Source: CBDATB01 sp965199745 (GTDB taxonomy: Bacteria; Bacteroidota; Bacteroidia; Cytophagales; Flammeovirgaceae). From it: a stretch of DNA of 64,000 nt. The DNA is taken from positions 62,001 through 126,000 of the forward strand of contig CBDATB010000012.1 of assembly GCA_965199745.1 (NCBI GenBank). The letters run 5' to 3'. Below, piece after piece: positions 28,035 through 37,848 of this stretch; position 1 is the stretch's first letter; the number at the start of each line of letters is the position of its first letter. The notes under the pieces were generated by a model. The model saw only the letters and a program-made list of their open reading frames with translations. It did not search any database and was not told the DNA's origin. Made by a program: the position numbers and the translations under genes.

Positions 28035-28457
28035 TTACTTTGAAGTAGCTATCTCAAAAGCCCTCTTCAGCGACACAATAATACTTTGAGGAGCACGGCA
28101 AGGCTTGTTACTTTTCTGGTTTATAAAAACCAAAATTGTTTCTCCTTCATGAATGAGTTGTTTGCTCTGGTTGAAAATTTGATAAGTAAATTGCATTTTT
28201 ACTAACGGTATCTTCGAAATAGTAGTCCTGATGGTCAGTAGCTCATCGTAACGGGCAGGCAAAATGTATTTTGAATGGCTTTCTAAAACAGGCATCATAA
28301 TGCCAGAGGCTTTCATGTCTTTGTAGTTATGGCCCAAGGCTCTTAACATTTCTACTCTTCCTATTTCATAAAAACTAGGATAATTACCGTAATATACACA
28401 GCCCATTTGGTCGGTATGGGCATATCTCACTCTAATACTTGTATCGAATGAAAACAT
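28035..28457 (-). CDS. Acyl-CoA thioesterase, YbgC/4HBT hot-dog family
   Basis: Hydrolyses acyl-CoA thioesters; YbgC-type members act with the Tol-Pal system, but this copy is not beside tol genes. Hot-dog fold signs: RVRYAHTDQMGCVYYGNYPS, carrying the catalytic Asp and the following Y-NYxxYF-like helix, then IGRVEMLRALG and LVKMQFTYQIFNQSKQLIHEG. Length of 140 residues is normal. It converges on the histidine kinase gene. Confidence 0.9.
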   Translation of the reverse strand: MFSFDTSIRVRYAHTDQMGCVYYGNYPSFYEIGRVEMLRALGHNYKDMKASGIMMPVLESHSKYILPARYDELLTIRTTISKIPLVKMQFTYQIFNQSKQLIHEGETILVFINQKSNKPCRAPQSIIVSLKRAFEIATSK

Positions 28458-28635
28458 GTATTAAAAATAACTCGAACCGCGGATTAGATTTTATTAAAAA
28501 ATAGCTTTTCAAAACTCGTGTAAAGCGATTTTTTATAATTTTTATTACTTTATAATATTGTGAAAACAAAAAGTAGTTTTAGGCTTCTTTCGGTAGTTTC
28601 AACCCAAAACTCACGTTGAAATAAAATAAGTTGCG

Positions 28636-29658
28636 ATGAAACCAACACAAACCAAAAATATTATTTATTCTCTTTTATTAGTTACGCTAGTCGTACTAGT
28701 TTACCACTTTAGAAGACTGAACACCCGACCCAATATCGTTCATTTGCAGGGCATTACTATGGGAGTCATTCAATATCAGGTCAAATATAAAAACGATATA
28801 CAAATTTCTTATCAGCAAAGTATAGATAGTTTACTTGCAGACATCAATCAAAGCCTTTCTACTTATATAATAGATTCTGAAATTTCTCGTTTCAATCAAG
28901 GAAAATTAACAGATATTGAATCTGATTTCTTTTACGAGGTGTTGTGTAAAAGTTGGGAGGTTTATCAAAAAACCCAAGGGGCCTTCGACCCAACGGTATT
29001 TCCTTTGGTTAAAGCCTGGGGTTTTGGCCCTGAAAAACTACAAACACCAAATGCGCGGCAAGTCGACTCTCTATTGGCTTTAGTCGGTTTCGACAAAATA
29101 ACCTTTACCCACACCAATATAGTAAGTAATAAAATAGGTGTTTCATTAGATTTTAGTGCTATTGCTAAAGGCTATGCAGTAGATAGGATAGCTGCTTTAT
29201 TAGAGCGCAAACAGATAAAAGATTATTTGGTGGAAATTGGCGGAGAGTTGAGGTGTGCAGGTAAGAACGCTGAAAATCAACCCTGGCGTGTCGGCATACA
29301 ACACCCGCGGTATAAAGAAAAAACCCAGACCAAACCCACTACTATTGCTTTGATGAATCGCGCGATTGCTACTTCTGGAAATTATGAAAATTACTATATT
29401 AGAGATGGAAAAAAGTACAGCCATACGATTGACCCGAAGACAGGCTATTCTGTAACACATAATCTACTTAGTGCTTCGGTGGTAGCTAAAGATTGCATAA
29501 CAGCAGATGCCTATGCTACTGCCCTGATGGTGATGGGTACAGAAAAGAGTGTTGCTTTTTTAGCGCGGTATAATGAGATAGAGGCTTTTCTAATTTTTAG
29601 TGATGGCAATAAGTTAGGTACCTACCGCACAGAAGGCTTTCCGCAGATAAATAAATAA
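28636..29658 (+). CDS. apbE: FAD:protein FMN transferase
   Basis: Attaches FMN covalently to Thr or Ser of target flavoproteins such as NqrB/NqrC and RnfG/D subunits, outside the cytoplasmic membrane. An N-terminal hydrophobic anchor lies at about residues 10-25. Signature motifs: FSAIAKGYAVDRIAALL, YLVEIGGELRCAGKN, IATSGNYENYYI, SHTIDPKTGYSV and TADAYATALMVMG, which includes the Mg2+-binding Asp/Thr region. Length of 340 residues is normal. It is 29 bases upstream of ccmB on the same strand. Confidence 0.95.
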   Translation: MKPTQTKNIIYSLLLVTLVVLVYHFRRLNTRPNIVHLQGITMGVIQYQVKYKNDIQISYQQSIDSLLADINQSLSTYIIDSEISRFNQGKLTDIESDFFYEVLCKSWEVYQKTQGAFDPTVFPLVKAWGFGPEKLQTPNARQVDSLLALVGFDKITFTHTNIVSNKIGVSLDFSAIAKGYAVDRIAALLERKQIKDYLVEIGGELRCAGKNAENQPWRVGIQHPRYKEKTQTKPTTIALMNRAIATSGNYENYYIRDGKKYSHTIDPKTGYSVTHNLLSASVVAKDCITADAYATALMVMGTEKSVAFLARYNEIEAFLIFSDGNKLGTYRTEGFPQINK

Positions 29659-29687
29659 AACTTCAGCAGCTTACCCGTCGACAAAAT

Positions 29688-30362
29688 ATGCCGCAATCTT
29701 TATCGCAAATAAAAGCCCTTATCCTCAAAGACCTCCGCATCGAATGGCGCTTGCGTTATACGCTAAACGGTTTGTTGTTATATGTTGTATCAAGTATATT
29801 TATTTGCTATTTGAGCTTTAACCTGAAAGCAGGGGCAATCAGTCCAACTACTTGGAATGCTTTGTTTTGGATTATTCTTTTGTTTACAGCCACTAATAGC
29901 ATTGGTAGGAGTATGGATAGGGAAAATGGCGACCGATTTTATTTTTATTATACGCTAGTGAGACCACAGGTATTTATTATGGCTAAAGCACTCTATAACA
30001 GTCTAATTATGCTAGTTCTTTCCTTTACAGGCTTACTATTTTACTTACTCATAATGGGTAACCCAGTGCAAGATATACCGCTTTTTTTGTTTAACATTTT
30101 TTTAGGAGCCTTAGGCTTTGCCGGCTCACTCACCATGATTGCTGGTATTGCACGAAAAGCAGCTAACAGCAGCAGCTTAGTAGCTGTTTTGGGCTTTCCT
30201 ATTATTTTACCCATGATATTAATGCTTATCAAAATATCGAAAAATGCTATAGATGGTCTTGCAAGGAGAGTCAGCTATGATGAGATCATCACTCTACTGG
30301 CACTTAATGCTATTGTATTTACTTTGTCTTACATACTATTTCCTTACCTTTGGAAAGAATAA
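29688..30362 (+). CDS. ccmB: Heme exporter protein B
   Basis: Membrane subunit of the CcmABC(D) complex used in system I cytochrome c maturation. A 224-residue protein with six hydrophobic segments. It begins with the usual cytoplasmic head ALILKDLRIEWRLRYTLNG and ends FPYLWKE, the conserved CcmB tail, so it is complete. The ATPase gene ccmA is not adjacent. A decayed DNA-methylase gene begins exactly at its 3' end. Confidence 0.92.
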   Translation: MPQSLSQIKALILKDLRIEWRLRYTLNGLLLYVVSSIFICYLSFNLKAGAISPTTWNALFWIILLFTATNSIGRSMDRENGDRFYFYYTLVRPQVFIMAKALYNSLIMLVLSFTGLLFYLLIMGNPVQDIPLFLFNIFLGALGFAGSLTMIAGIARKAANSSSLVAVLGFPIILPMILMLIKISKNAIDGLARRVSYDEIITLLALNAIVFTLSYILFPYLWKE

Positions 30363-30885
30363 AAAGCCCTTTAAGGTATCTAGGGGGTAAAAGTCGTGCA
30401 GTGAAAATAATTGCCCCTCTAATCCACAGTTTCGATGATTTCAGAGAGCCTTTTTTGGGTGGAGGTTCTGTTTTGTCTATCTCAAACAGAAATTTCCTGA
30501 TAAGAAATATTGGGTAAATGACTTACATGCTAACCTTTTTTATTTTGGCAGCAAACACAACAAAAAAATAGCAGTACATTAATTAAACAAGTACAACGCT
30601 GGAAAGATACTTTTGATAACGGTAAAGAATTGTATCAGTTTTTAAATAGTCATATTGACAGCTTTAATGACATAGAAAAAGCAGCAGCTTTTTTACTTTT
30701 AATAGAATCACCTTTTCAGGCACGAGTGAAAGTGGTGAATTTTCAAAAGGAGCTTTCGAGAAAAGGTTTACCCAATCAAGTATTGAAAGAGTACAGTCAC
30801 AACTATTCTTAATGATATATCAATCACTCTTATTTTTGAGGTTTTTGTTTGAAGATGAGATAAGTTCTCTGATACCTTAAATTTT
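30359..30885 (+). pseudogene. Decayed DNA adenine methylase (Dam family)
   Basis: Pieces of one Dam-family N6-adenine methylase can be read across three frames: IKSPLRYLGGKSRAVKIIAP at the start (AdoMet motif), FREPFLGGGSV, VYLKQKFPDKKYWVNDLHAN, then WKDTFDNGKELYQFLNSHID, NRITFSGTSESGEFSKGAF and TQSSIERVQSQLF. The frame shifts after runs at about 30471-30474, 30543-30546, 30701 and 30811; each is repaired by adding back one T or A. The start codon is missing (the match begins at the second residue, overlapping the ccmB stop) and the catalytic DPPY motif is gone because homology ends near 30850. This is a clear dead gene, probably a relic of a lost restriction system or phage. Confidence 0.85.
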
Positions 30886-30963
30886 TGTCTTTTGCCATTT
30901 GTAAAAAAGCGAGAATTATGCGTCATATATATGCCAAATTAGTATAATTCCGTGTTTAACATC

Positions 30964-33492
30964 CTAATTGTTTTCAACAGTTAATTTTCGATAGGCTTCC
31001 CAGCACATTCCCATTAAGAAAGCAAAAAAAACAAAGTAATTGCCAAGAGTAGTAATCTTTATGCCAGTCAGGTAAGAATCAGGTTTAAATTCAAAACGAA
31101 TCGTATGTTTTCCGGCAGGGATTTGCAGTCCTCTCAACACATAGTTGACACACTTAATTTCAATTATTTTATTATCGATAGTAGCTACCCAACCAGCAGG
31201 GTAATATATTTCTGAAAATACAGCCAGCCCTTCGTGTTCATTAGTACTTTCATAAGTAAGGCGACGGGGGCTATACATTGTCAGACTAATATTTGCTGTG
31301 CTGTCTACTATAAAATTAGTCTTAGAGACTGAGCTTTTTGAAATATTTATCGTAGCATTCTTTGCAGGGTCTTGTGTAGCCAACAAAGCCATTTCTTGAT
31401 CTGCATCCTCAGCAATAAGTAATTTTTCTACAAACCAAACATTGCCTAAGGCGGCAGGGTTAGCAATTACCCCCTTGGCTTGATCATTAATTTTTAAATA
31501 TTTGGTATCGAGCATATTCAATATTGGGGTCTTGCTGAAGTCAGGTGTGCCAGCACGTATATTTTTAATGAGTGACTCTATTTCGGGGGTAATTTTTCGC
31601 TCTATCAAATCTTGATAGCGGCGCATTTTTGCTGCGTGATATCCTCCTATAGAACGATGGAAATAAGATACGTCAGAATTATTAAAGGGATTACTCAGCG
31701 GAAGCACGCGGTAGGTCAATGCGGTATCTTGTAATATTTTATTGTCGGCAACACTAGGTTTGCGTTCATTTTTAATTCTCTTTGGTTCAAACTTATCATC
31801 GTAAATATATCGTTTAGCCACTTGCCAAAGGTCGCCCACCATGAGTAAAGCAAGGGTTAATACCAAAACGGTTTTGCCTATTTTCTTTTTAAGAAAGAGC
31901 CATATCAAGCCAAAAGCGCAGGCGATGAGGAAAAAAGAACGCAAAGCATCGGATTTGAGCAAAGTTTTTCTATCAGACAAAATAGCTTCAAAAAAAGCAC
32001 CTTCGCCGTCACTAATGCCCTTAAAACTGAAAAAGCCAGCACCCACTGCCAACCACAGCAGCAAACACAAGCCCCCCGTAAGACCAGCAGCTAGTAGTAA
32101 TTTATTATACACATTTTTTATCTGACCAGAGTGTTTGAACAGCTTGTCGACAGCTAATACAGCAGCCAAAGGCATGAGGGTGAGTGCCATGCTCAAAGCC
32201 ATAGATACTGAACGAAATTTGTTAAAGCCTGGAATGTAATCAAACAATAAGTAGTTGAGTATTGAAAAATTTTTCCCCCAAGCCAATATCATACTGAGCA
32301 AAACACCGGCTAAAATCCACCATCGCTGTTTATTGTCAAGGATCATTAGTGCGAGAACAAACAAAAAGCAAACGACTGCACCGGCGTACAAGGGTCCTTC
32401 GGTAAAAGGCTGATCTCCCCAGTATAAAGGAGCATACTGTTTAGCTTGCTCAATCTGAGTACGCATCTGGGCATACTGCGCTTGCGATATTTGCTTGTTG
32501 CGTACAGCATTAGCTACATTGCGTAAGTTATCTTCTAACAACTGATAAGCTTGGCTGTCTTTAGGCAGTTTTGCCGTGCTAGAGCCACCATAAAAGTTAG
32601 GAATGAGCAGGGTGAATGTTTCTGTTTTACCTTGGCTCCAGGCAAAGGCATAATTCCTATCTAAACCGCTTTTATGGTACTGGGTAGCATTTTCGAGCGG
32701 GCTAAGCAAACGATCGCCTCTGATACTATATTGGGTATAATCTTGCGTTGTCCAGAGTCGGCAAACTCCTGTTAAGGTAGCTAACAACACTGCCGTTGCG
32801 AGTATAATACCTTTTTTAAAAAAAATATTAAAAGCATGACTACGAGCATCGTAATACAATTCGCTGATAACCATGATCAGACAGATAAAAACCAGATAAA
32901 AAGTAATCTGCAAATGGTTAGCACTAAGTTCTAAAGCCAGCCCCATGCAAGTCAATCCAAAGCCCAATAAATATTTATGGCGAAAAACTAATCGGATACC
33001 CGCCAAAATCAGTACTCCATAAGCGGTTGCCCATGCTTTTGTTACATGACCTACTTCAATATTGATAATAAAATAAGTGCTAAAAGCAAAAGCAAGTGCT
33101 CCGGCTACCGATAAATAAGGATTTACTTGGTAAGACAATAGTAAAATCCAGAAACATAATGTAAGAGTAAATAAGATATGTGTGGCGGTATTTTTTGATA
33201 TAAAACCAGCTAAGGCACGCTTAATCCATTTAATAGGTCCTGAGTTGATACCCATGGCAATCAGATAATCAGGCATCCCGCCAAACATGGCATCATTCCA
33301 TAAGGTTTGTTCTCCGTTATCACGTCTATAATCGTTCGACCGCTTTGACATACCTGAAAAGAGCATGCTATCGCCTCGCCGCAGAGTTTTATTATCAAAA
33401 ATTTCTTTATTAAAAAAAATAATTGAAGCAGCATAGATAATTACAATACATAGCAAATGAGGAAGTATATCTGAAAAGTCGAGTTTTTTCAT
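30964..33492 (-). CDS. YfhO-family membrane protein
   Basis: An 842-residue integral membrane protein of the YfhO family, thought to be glycosyltransferase-like (GT-C-type) and linked to lipid or teichoic-acid sugar modification in other bacteria. About 11-13 hydrophobic segments fill residues 10-560, with an early periplasmic loop, GEQTLWNDAMFGGMPDYLI, a family hallmark. The C-terminal 250 residues are extracytoplasmic and beta-rich (SEIYYPAGWVATIDNK, GKHTIRFEFKPDSYLTG), followed by a last membrane helix. Bacteroidota typically carry one or more such genes. The enzymatic role is inferred from the family only. Confidence 0.9.
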   Translation of the reverse strand: MKKLDFSDILPHLLCIVIIYAASIIFFNKEIFDNKTLRRGDSMLFSGMSKRSNDYRRDNGEQTLWNDAMFGGMPDYLIAMGINSGPIKWIKRALAGFISKNTATHILFTLTLCFWILLLSYQVNPYLSVAGALAFAFSTYFIINIEVGHVTKAWATAYGVLILAGIRLVFRHKYLLGFGLTCMGLALELSANHLQITFYLVFICLIMVISELYYDARSHAFNIFFKKGIILATAVLLATLTGVCRLWTTQDYTQYSIRGDRLLSPLENATQYHKSGLDRNYAFAWSQGKTETFTLLIPNFYGGSSTAKLPKDSQAYQLLEDNLRNVANAVRNKQISQAQYAQMRTQIEQAKQYAPLYWGDQPFTEGPLYAGAVVCFLFVLALMILDNKQRWWILAGVLLSMILAWGKNFSILNYLLFDYIPGFNKFRSVSMALSMALTLMPLAAVLAVDKLFKHSGQIKNVYNKLLLAAGLTGGLCLLLWLAVGAGFFSFKGISDGEGAFFEAILSDRKTLLKSDALRSFFLIACAFGLIWLFLKKKIGKTVLVLTLALLMVGDLWQVAKRYIYDDKFEPKRIKNERKPSVADNKILQDTALTYRVLPLSNPFNNSDVSYFHRSIGGYHAAKMRRYQDLIERKITPEIESLIKNIRAGTPDFSKTPILNMLDTKYLKINDQAKGVIANPAALGNVWFVEKLLIAEDADQEMALLATQDPAKNATINISKSSVSKTNFIVDSTANISLTMYSPRRLTYESTNEHEGLAVFSEIYYPAGWVATIDNKIIEIKCVNYVLRGLQIPAGKHTIRFEFKPDSYLTGIKITTLGNYFVFFAFLMGMCWEAYRKLTVENN

Positions 33493-33557
33493 TGAGTAAT
33501 TTAATTATATAAGATAAAATAAATTATCTGGGTAGAATAAAAATATTGATAAATAAA

Positions 33558-36482
33558 TTATTTAATACCTCTCAAGGTTTTCTTCTTAGGTGTTTTAACC
33601 GTCAGGTATTTCGCCACTGTTTGCTCTCCGAGACTAAAAAGTATCTGATAAGTTTGTGCAGGCAGGTAATGCTTTCCGTTTTCAGCTTTTGAGAGTTTAG
33701 CCTCAAACTTTAGCTTTTTTAATAGCTTTTGGAAAGATTTTTTAGCACCTTCCGCATAGGTCAAATCATAGGTCCATGTGTTAAGTCCTTTGTGGGTTGT
33801 GAGTATTTGTTCATAAAGTTTTGTTCCTTCAAACTGCACCTGTACGTTTATTTTTGTGGGCTGGCTTGTAAAATAATCGATTTGATGGTTTGGTTCATTA
33901 TATCCGAGCCAATGAAAACGCTCACGTCTCCCCCAATTTTGGTTGAAACTGACCGAATCTAGGTCAAAAACATGCAAAGGCTTTGTTGTTATTTGATCAT
34001 CGAGTGCTTGCAAACGGCTTATATTAGCTATATAAATAGAACGCCCATGAGTGCCGAGAATTAGATCATTTTCACGGGGGTGAATCAATAAATCATGAAT
34101 GGGTGTAATGGGTAAGTTTTTTCCGATAGCCATAAAAGATTTTCCTTTATCGTAGGACACATAAACCGCATGGTCTGTACCTACATAAATAATATTTTCG
34201 CGTTTAGGGTCTTCCTTAACTACGTTGATAGGCTCGTGTGGTAGGTCGGTGCCAAGTCTTTGCCAAGAGGCACCAAAATCTTGAGAAACAAACAGATAAG
34301 GGGTAAAATCATCCTTGCGGTAGCCATTCAATGCAATATATATTCTGGCTTCCTCAAAAGCAGATGCTATCACACGGCTAACCCATAAATCAGCGGGCAA
34401 ACCGGCAGTGATATTTTCCCAGTTGTAACCTCCATCTTTAGATACATGTACTAATCCGTCATCAGAGCCTACGTAAATCAGACCAAAGCGTTTGGGCGAC
34501 TCATCAATGCTTGTCAAAGTTGCGTAAGGAACGTTTCCGTTTTTTCCTCCTTTGGTTAAATCTCCTGACAGTGTTTTAAAGTCATTTCCCTGATTTAAGG
34601 ACCGGTGGAATTTATTAGATCCCATATAGAGTATATCTTGGTTATGGCGCGAGAGATGAATGGGCGATTGCCAATTCCAACGCAAGGGATGTTCTCCTAG
34701 CTCGTGTTGCGGAGTAATATGCTTGCTGGCATCAGTTTTTTTATTGATTCTAAAATAATTACCAAATTGATAGCCTGTATAAACAGTATTGTTGTCTCGG
34801 CTATCTATTGCCACCTGCATACCGTCGCCACCCATGATCATTTTGTAAAGATATTGCCCACTTTGATGCCAGCTTTTATTTTGCTCATAAGTTACTTTTC
34901 CGTACCATACGCCGTTATCTTGCAAACCGCCATATATGTTATAAGGCTTTTCCATATCGTGGGCAATAGCATAAAACTGCCCCACTGCCGTATTATTAGC
35001 TTTATAATAATTTTTACCGTCGTCATAGCTAATATTAATGCCACCGTCATTACCTACAATCAGATGTCCGTCATTTTTAGCACTTACCCACATAGCATGG
35101 TAATCGGCATGTGTATTTTCTCTATGAATAGAAGACCATGTTTTTCCGCCATCTTCCGACTTAATTAAGGGTACGCCCATAGTATATATTTTATTCTCGT
35201 CCTTGGGGCTGACTCTTATTTGAGCAAAATAATAGCCATAGCTATAAAAAAGATTATCAATATAATTGTCATGGGTTTTTTGCCAACTCTTACCGCCATT
35301 ATCCGAACGATATACTTCCGCACCTATCACGGGCGTATCAAATAGCAAGGCATTAGCATCTTCGAGGAAAGCTACTAAATCGGATGCTTTCAAAATGCCT
35401 TTCCCAATAGCCGACTTAATAGCAGCTGCGTTATATTTTTGGGGGAAGTAGTTATCGTCTAAAAAATCATTAATTTTATCTTCTGCTAGAGTAAGAAAAA
35501 TTTCTTTAGACATATTTCTCAACTGCTGTTTGGTGAGTTTATCCTGCTGCTCTTTCTTTTCTTTTTTTCGTCTATTTTGGTTATCCATTACGGCATAAAC
35601 AACTTGAGGGTTAGCAGGTGCCACACATAAACCTATTCTACCTACTCCTTCATGGTGAGGGAAACCGTTTTTTCCCGTTGTAACGAGTACCCAGTTTTCG
35701 CCGCCATCGACAGATTTATAAATACCTGAGCCAATACCCGAACCATTAAAATGCCAGGCTCTTCGCATTCTTGTCCACGTAGCAGCATACAGTATATCAG
35801 CATTAGTAGGGTTTATGGTCAAATCAATTGCACCGGTAGAATCATTGATAAATAGCGTTCTCTGCCAGGTTTTTCCGCCATCAGTAGTTTTGTACACACC
35901 TCTGTCGTTAGTGTTGGTATATAAAGCACCCACAGCAGCTACCCAGAGTATATCAGGATTAGTGGGATGCAGTACGATTCTACCAATATGATGTGTATTC
36001 TCTAAGCCTAAATGCTGCCAGCTTTTTCCTTTGTTTGTACTTTTGTATATGCCCACACCAGCATAAGACGAACGGCTAGAGTTGTTTTCTCCCGTACCTA
36101 CCCAAATAGTTTCTCCGTGTGTCCAATCAACAGCAATATCGCCGATGGTCATTGTAGACTCATGATCAAAAAGTGACTCAAATTCGGCACCATTGCTGCA
36201 AGTTTTCCACAAACCGCCCGAAGCATAAGCTACATAAAAACAAGCAGGATTTGACTCATTGACGGCTATATCCGACACGCGACCACTCATAACGGTTGGT
36301 CCTGTAGAGCGGAAAGGAATATGCATAAGCCATGATCTTTCTATCAAGTTTTTCTTTTTTACGAGGTTTTCTCTTGCTACTTTTGCATAGTCAATACTTT
36401 GACTCTTGGCTTGATAAACAAAAGCCGTGAGTGCTAAAACTGGAAAACCAAACTTTAATAAACAACGTTTTAATACCATCAT
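33558..36482 (-). CDS. Secreted BNR/VPS10-type beta-propeller protein
   Basis: A 974-residue protein with an N-terminal signal peptide (cleavage near AKSQ, residue 28). The body consists of repeated sialidase-type BNR and sortilin-like motifs, of the form S-x-D-x-G-x-x-W: KSTNKGKSWQHL, KTTDGGKTWQRT, KSVDGGENWVLV, RSDNGGKSWQKT, KSEDGGKTWSSI, SKDGGYNWENI, SQDFGASWQRL. Such proteins in Bacteroidota are annotated as glycosyl hydrolases or WD40/YVTN-like proteins, but no catalytic residues can be assigned. A helical insertion (about residues 320-400) interrupts the propeller. It is divergent from the four-repeat secreted protein with 31 bases between starts. Confidence 0.85.
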   Translation of the reverse strand: MMVLKRCLLKFGFPVLALTAFVYQAKSQSIDYAKVARENLVKKKNLIERSWLMHIPFRSTGPTVMSGRVSDIAVNESNPACFYVAYASGGLWKTCSNGAEFESLFDHESTMTIGDIAVDWTHGETIWVGTGENNSSRSSYAGVGIYKSTNKGKSWQHLGLENTHHIGRIVLHPTNPDILWVAAVGALYTNTNDRGVYKTTDGGKTWQRTLFINDSTGAIDLTINPTNADILYAATWTRMRRAWHFNGSGIGSGIYKSVDGGENWVLVTTGKNGFPHHEGVGRIGLCVAPANPQVVYAVMDNQNRRKKEKKEQQDKLTKQQLRNMSKEIFLTLAEDKINDFLDDNYFPQKYNAAAIKSAIGKGILKASDLVAFLEDANALLFDTPVIGAEVYRSDNGGKSWQKTHDNYIDNLFYSYGYYFAQIRVSPKDENKIYTMGVPLIKSEDGGKTWSSIHRENTHADYHAMWVSAKNDGHLIVGNDGGINISYDDGKNYYKANNTAVGQFYAIAHDMEKPYNIYGGLQDNGVWYGKVTYEQNKSWHQSGQYLYKMIMGGDGMQVAIDSRDNNTVYTGYQFGNYFRINKKTDASKHITPQHELGEHPLRWNWQSPIHLSRHNQDILYMGSNKFHRSLNQGNDFKTLSGDLTKGGKNGNVPYATLTSIDESPKRFGLIYVGSDDGLVHVSKDGGYNWENITAGLPADLWVSRVIASAFEEARIYIALNGYRKDDFTPYLFVSQDFGASWQRLGTDLPHEPINVVKEDPKRENIIYVGTDHAVYVSYDKGKSFMAIGKNLPITPIHDLLIHPRENDLILGTHGRSIYIANISRLQALDDQITTKPLHVFDLDSVSFNQNWGRRERFHWLGYNEPNHQIDYFTSQPTKINVQVQFEGTKLYEQILTTHKGLNTWTYDLTYAEGAKKSFQKLLKKLKFEAKLSKAENGKHYLPAQTYQILFSLGEQTVAKYLTVKTPKKKTLRGIK

Positions 36483-36513
36483 ATTTTTTGAGTGGGGAAA
36501 AATTAAAAAAATT

Positions 36514-37692
36514 ATGAAAAATTTAATTGTTACTTTACTAATATTTTCTGTTTTGGAAAATGCTTTTGCACAAAATGATAAATTCGCCTATGCTAGTATT
36601 TTGATTAACGAAGGCAACAAATATACAAATGATTTCAATGTGGAATTGAAAATATTCTGCAAAAAATCTTCGCAAATGCAAATTAGCCACGAAAGCACTT
36701 TCCAAAATACCCAGTGGATACCCTACAAAGACCGCATAAACTGGTCTTTGGATACAGAAGAAGGTAAACACACTGTGTATATACGTTTTAAATCCGGAGA
36801 AGACATATCCAAAATACTCTCCGATGATATCGATTTGGATACTAAGCCACCTGAAAACGTTGCCATAGAAATTGCCTCTAACAGCGGTTTTGTCAAAAGT
36901 ACTGATTTGACAGCAAGTTTAAAAATAAAAGGCAATGATGCCAAATACATGATCTTGAGTAATCAGCACTCTTTTTATGGTAAAAAATGGCAATCCTATG
37001 AACAAACTATTGCTAACTGGCAACTCGAGAAAGGTGATGACGGCTACCGATATGTTTATGCAAAATTTAAAGATAGAGCGCAGAACGAATCAAAAATTGT
37101 TTCTGCCAAAGTCCTTGTCGACCGACAAGCTCCTTTTGGTGGGCATATCACTATTAATCACGGTAAAAAATTTATGATACAACAAGATAAGATTGTCGAA
37201 CTATCTATTTTCGCCCGTGAAGCCGACTCTATGATGATTAGTGAAGATAAAGATTTAGCTACAGGCGAGTGGGAGGTTTATCAAACACAAAAATATACTG
37301 CACTCAAGGGAGGGGATGGAAAAAAATATTTGTATGTAAAATTTAAAGACAAGGCAGGAAACGAGTCTGGAATAGTTGAGGCAAGTATTATATTGGATAT
37401 TACTCCTCCGAAAAAGGGTAAGATTATTATCGACAATGAGGCAAAAGAAACTACTAATTTGAACAAAGTAGTAACGCTGAAAATAATAGCAGAGGGTGCA
37501 GATTGGATGCTCGTAAGCAATAATCCTTTTTTTGATGGTGCACGATGGATAAAGTTCTCTCCTGCTGTATCGGATTGGAAATTATCAGGCGAACAAGACG
37601 GTAAGCGTACCGTCTTTGTCAAATTCAAAGATGCTGCCGGCAATGTATCAAGTATTTTCAAGGATGAAATTATACTTAAAAGAGGTTTTTAG
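36514..37692 (+). CDS. Secreted protein with four Ig-like repeats
   Basis: A 392-residue protein of unknown function. Start is taken at ATG 36514 (MKNLIVTLLIFSVLENAFAQ), which gives a clean signal peptide; the frame is open further upstream but overlaps the divergent propeller gene. Four repeats of about 85-95 residues follow, each with a 'VxLxIxxxxAxxMxIS' strand, a 'W..Y' region and a closing 'KYVYVKFKDxAGNES' strand then 'DxxPP' linker (e.g. RYVYAKFKDRAQNES, KYLYVKFKDKAGNESG, RTVFVKFKDAAGNVSS). This is a known style of bacterial Ig-like domain in surface or adhesion proteins. No catalytic domain is visible. Confidence 0.75.
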   Translation: MKNLIVTLLIFSVLENAFAQNDKFAYASILINEGNKYTNDFNVELKIFCKKSSQMQISHESTFQNTQWIPYKDRINWSLDTEEGKHTVYIRFKSGEDISKILSDDIDLDTKPPENVAIEIASNSGFVKSTDLTASLKIKGNDAKYMILSNQHSFYGKKWQSYEQTIANWQLEKGDDGYRYVYAKFKDRAQNESKIVSAKVLVDRQAPFGGHITINHGKKFMIQQDKIVELSIFAREADSMMISEDKDLATGEWEVYQTQKYTALKGGDGKKYLYVKFKDKAGNESGIVEASIILDITPPKKGKIIIDNEAKETTNLNKVVTLKIIAEGADWMLVSNNPFFDGARWIKFSPAVSDWKLSGEQDGKRTVFVKFKDAAGNVSSIFKDEIILKRGF

Positions 37693-37848
37693 AAATTGCC
37701 AGCTCCCGATGTATAAATCCGCTATTAAATAATTTACGTTGTTTTTTTTACCAATAAATAATACATCATCACAGCTTTTTGAAAAATGTATAGTAGATTA
37801 TTAATGTTTTAGCTTTCATATTTTTAATAATATAAAAAACTTACACTG

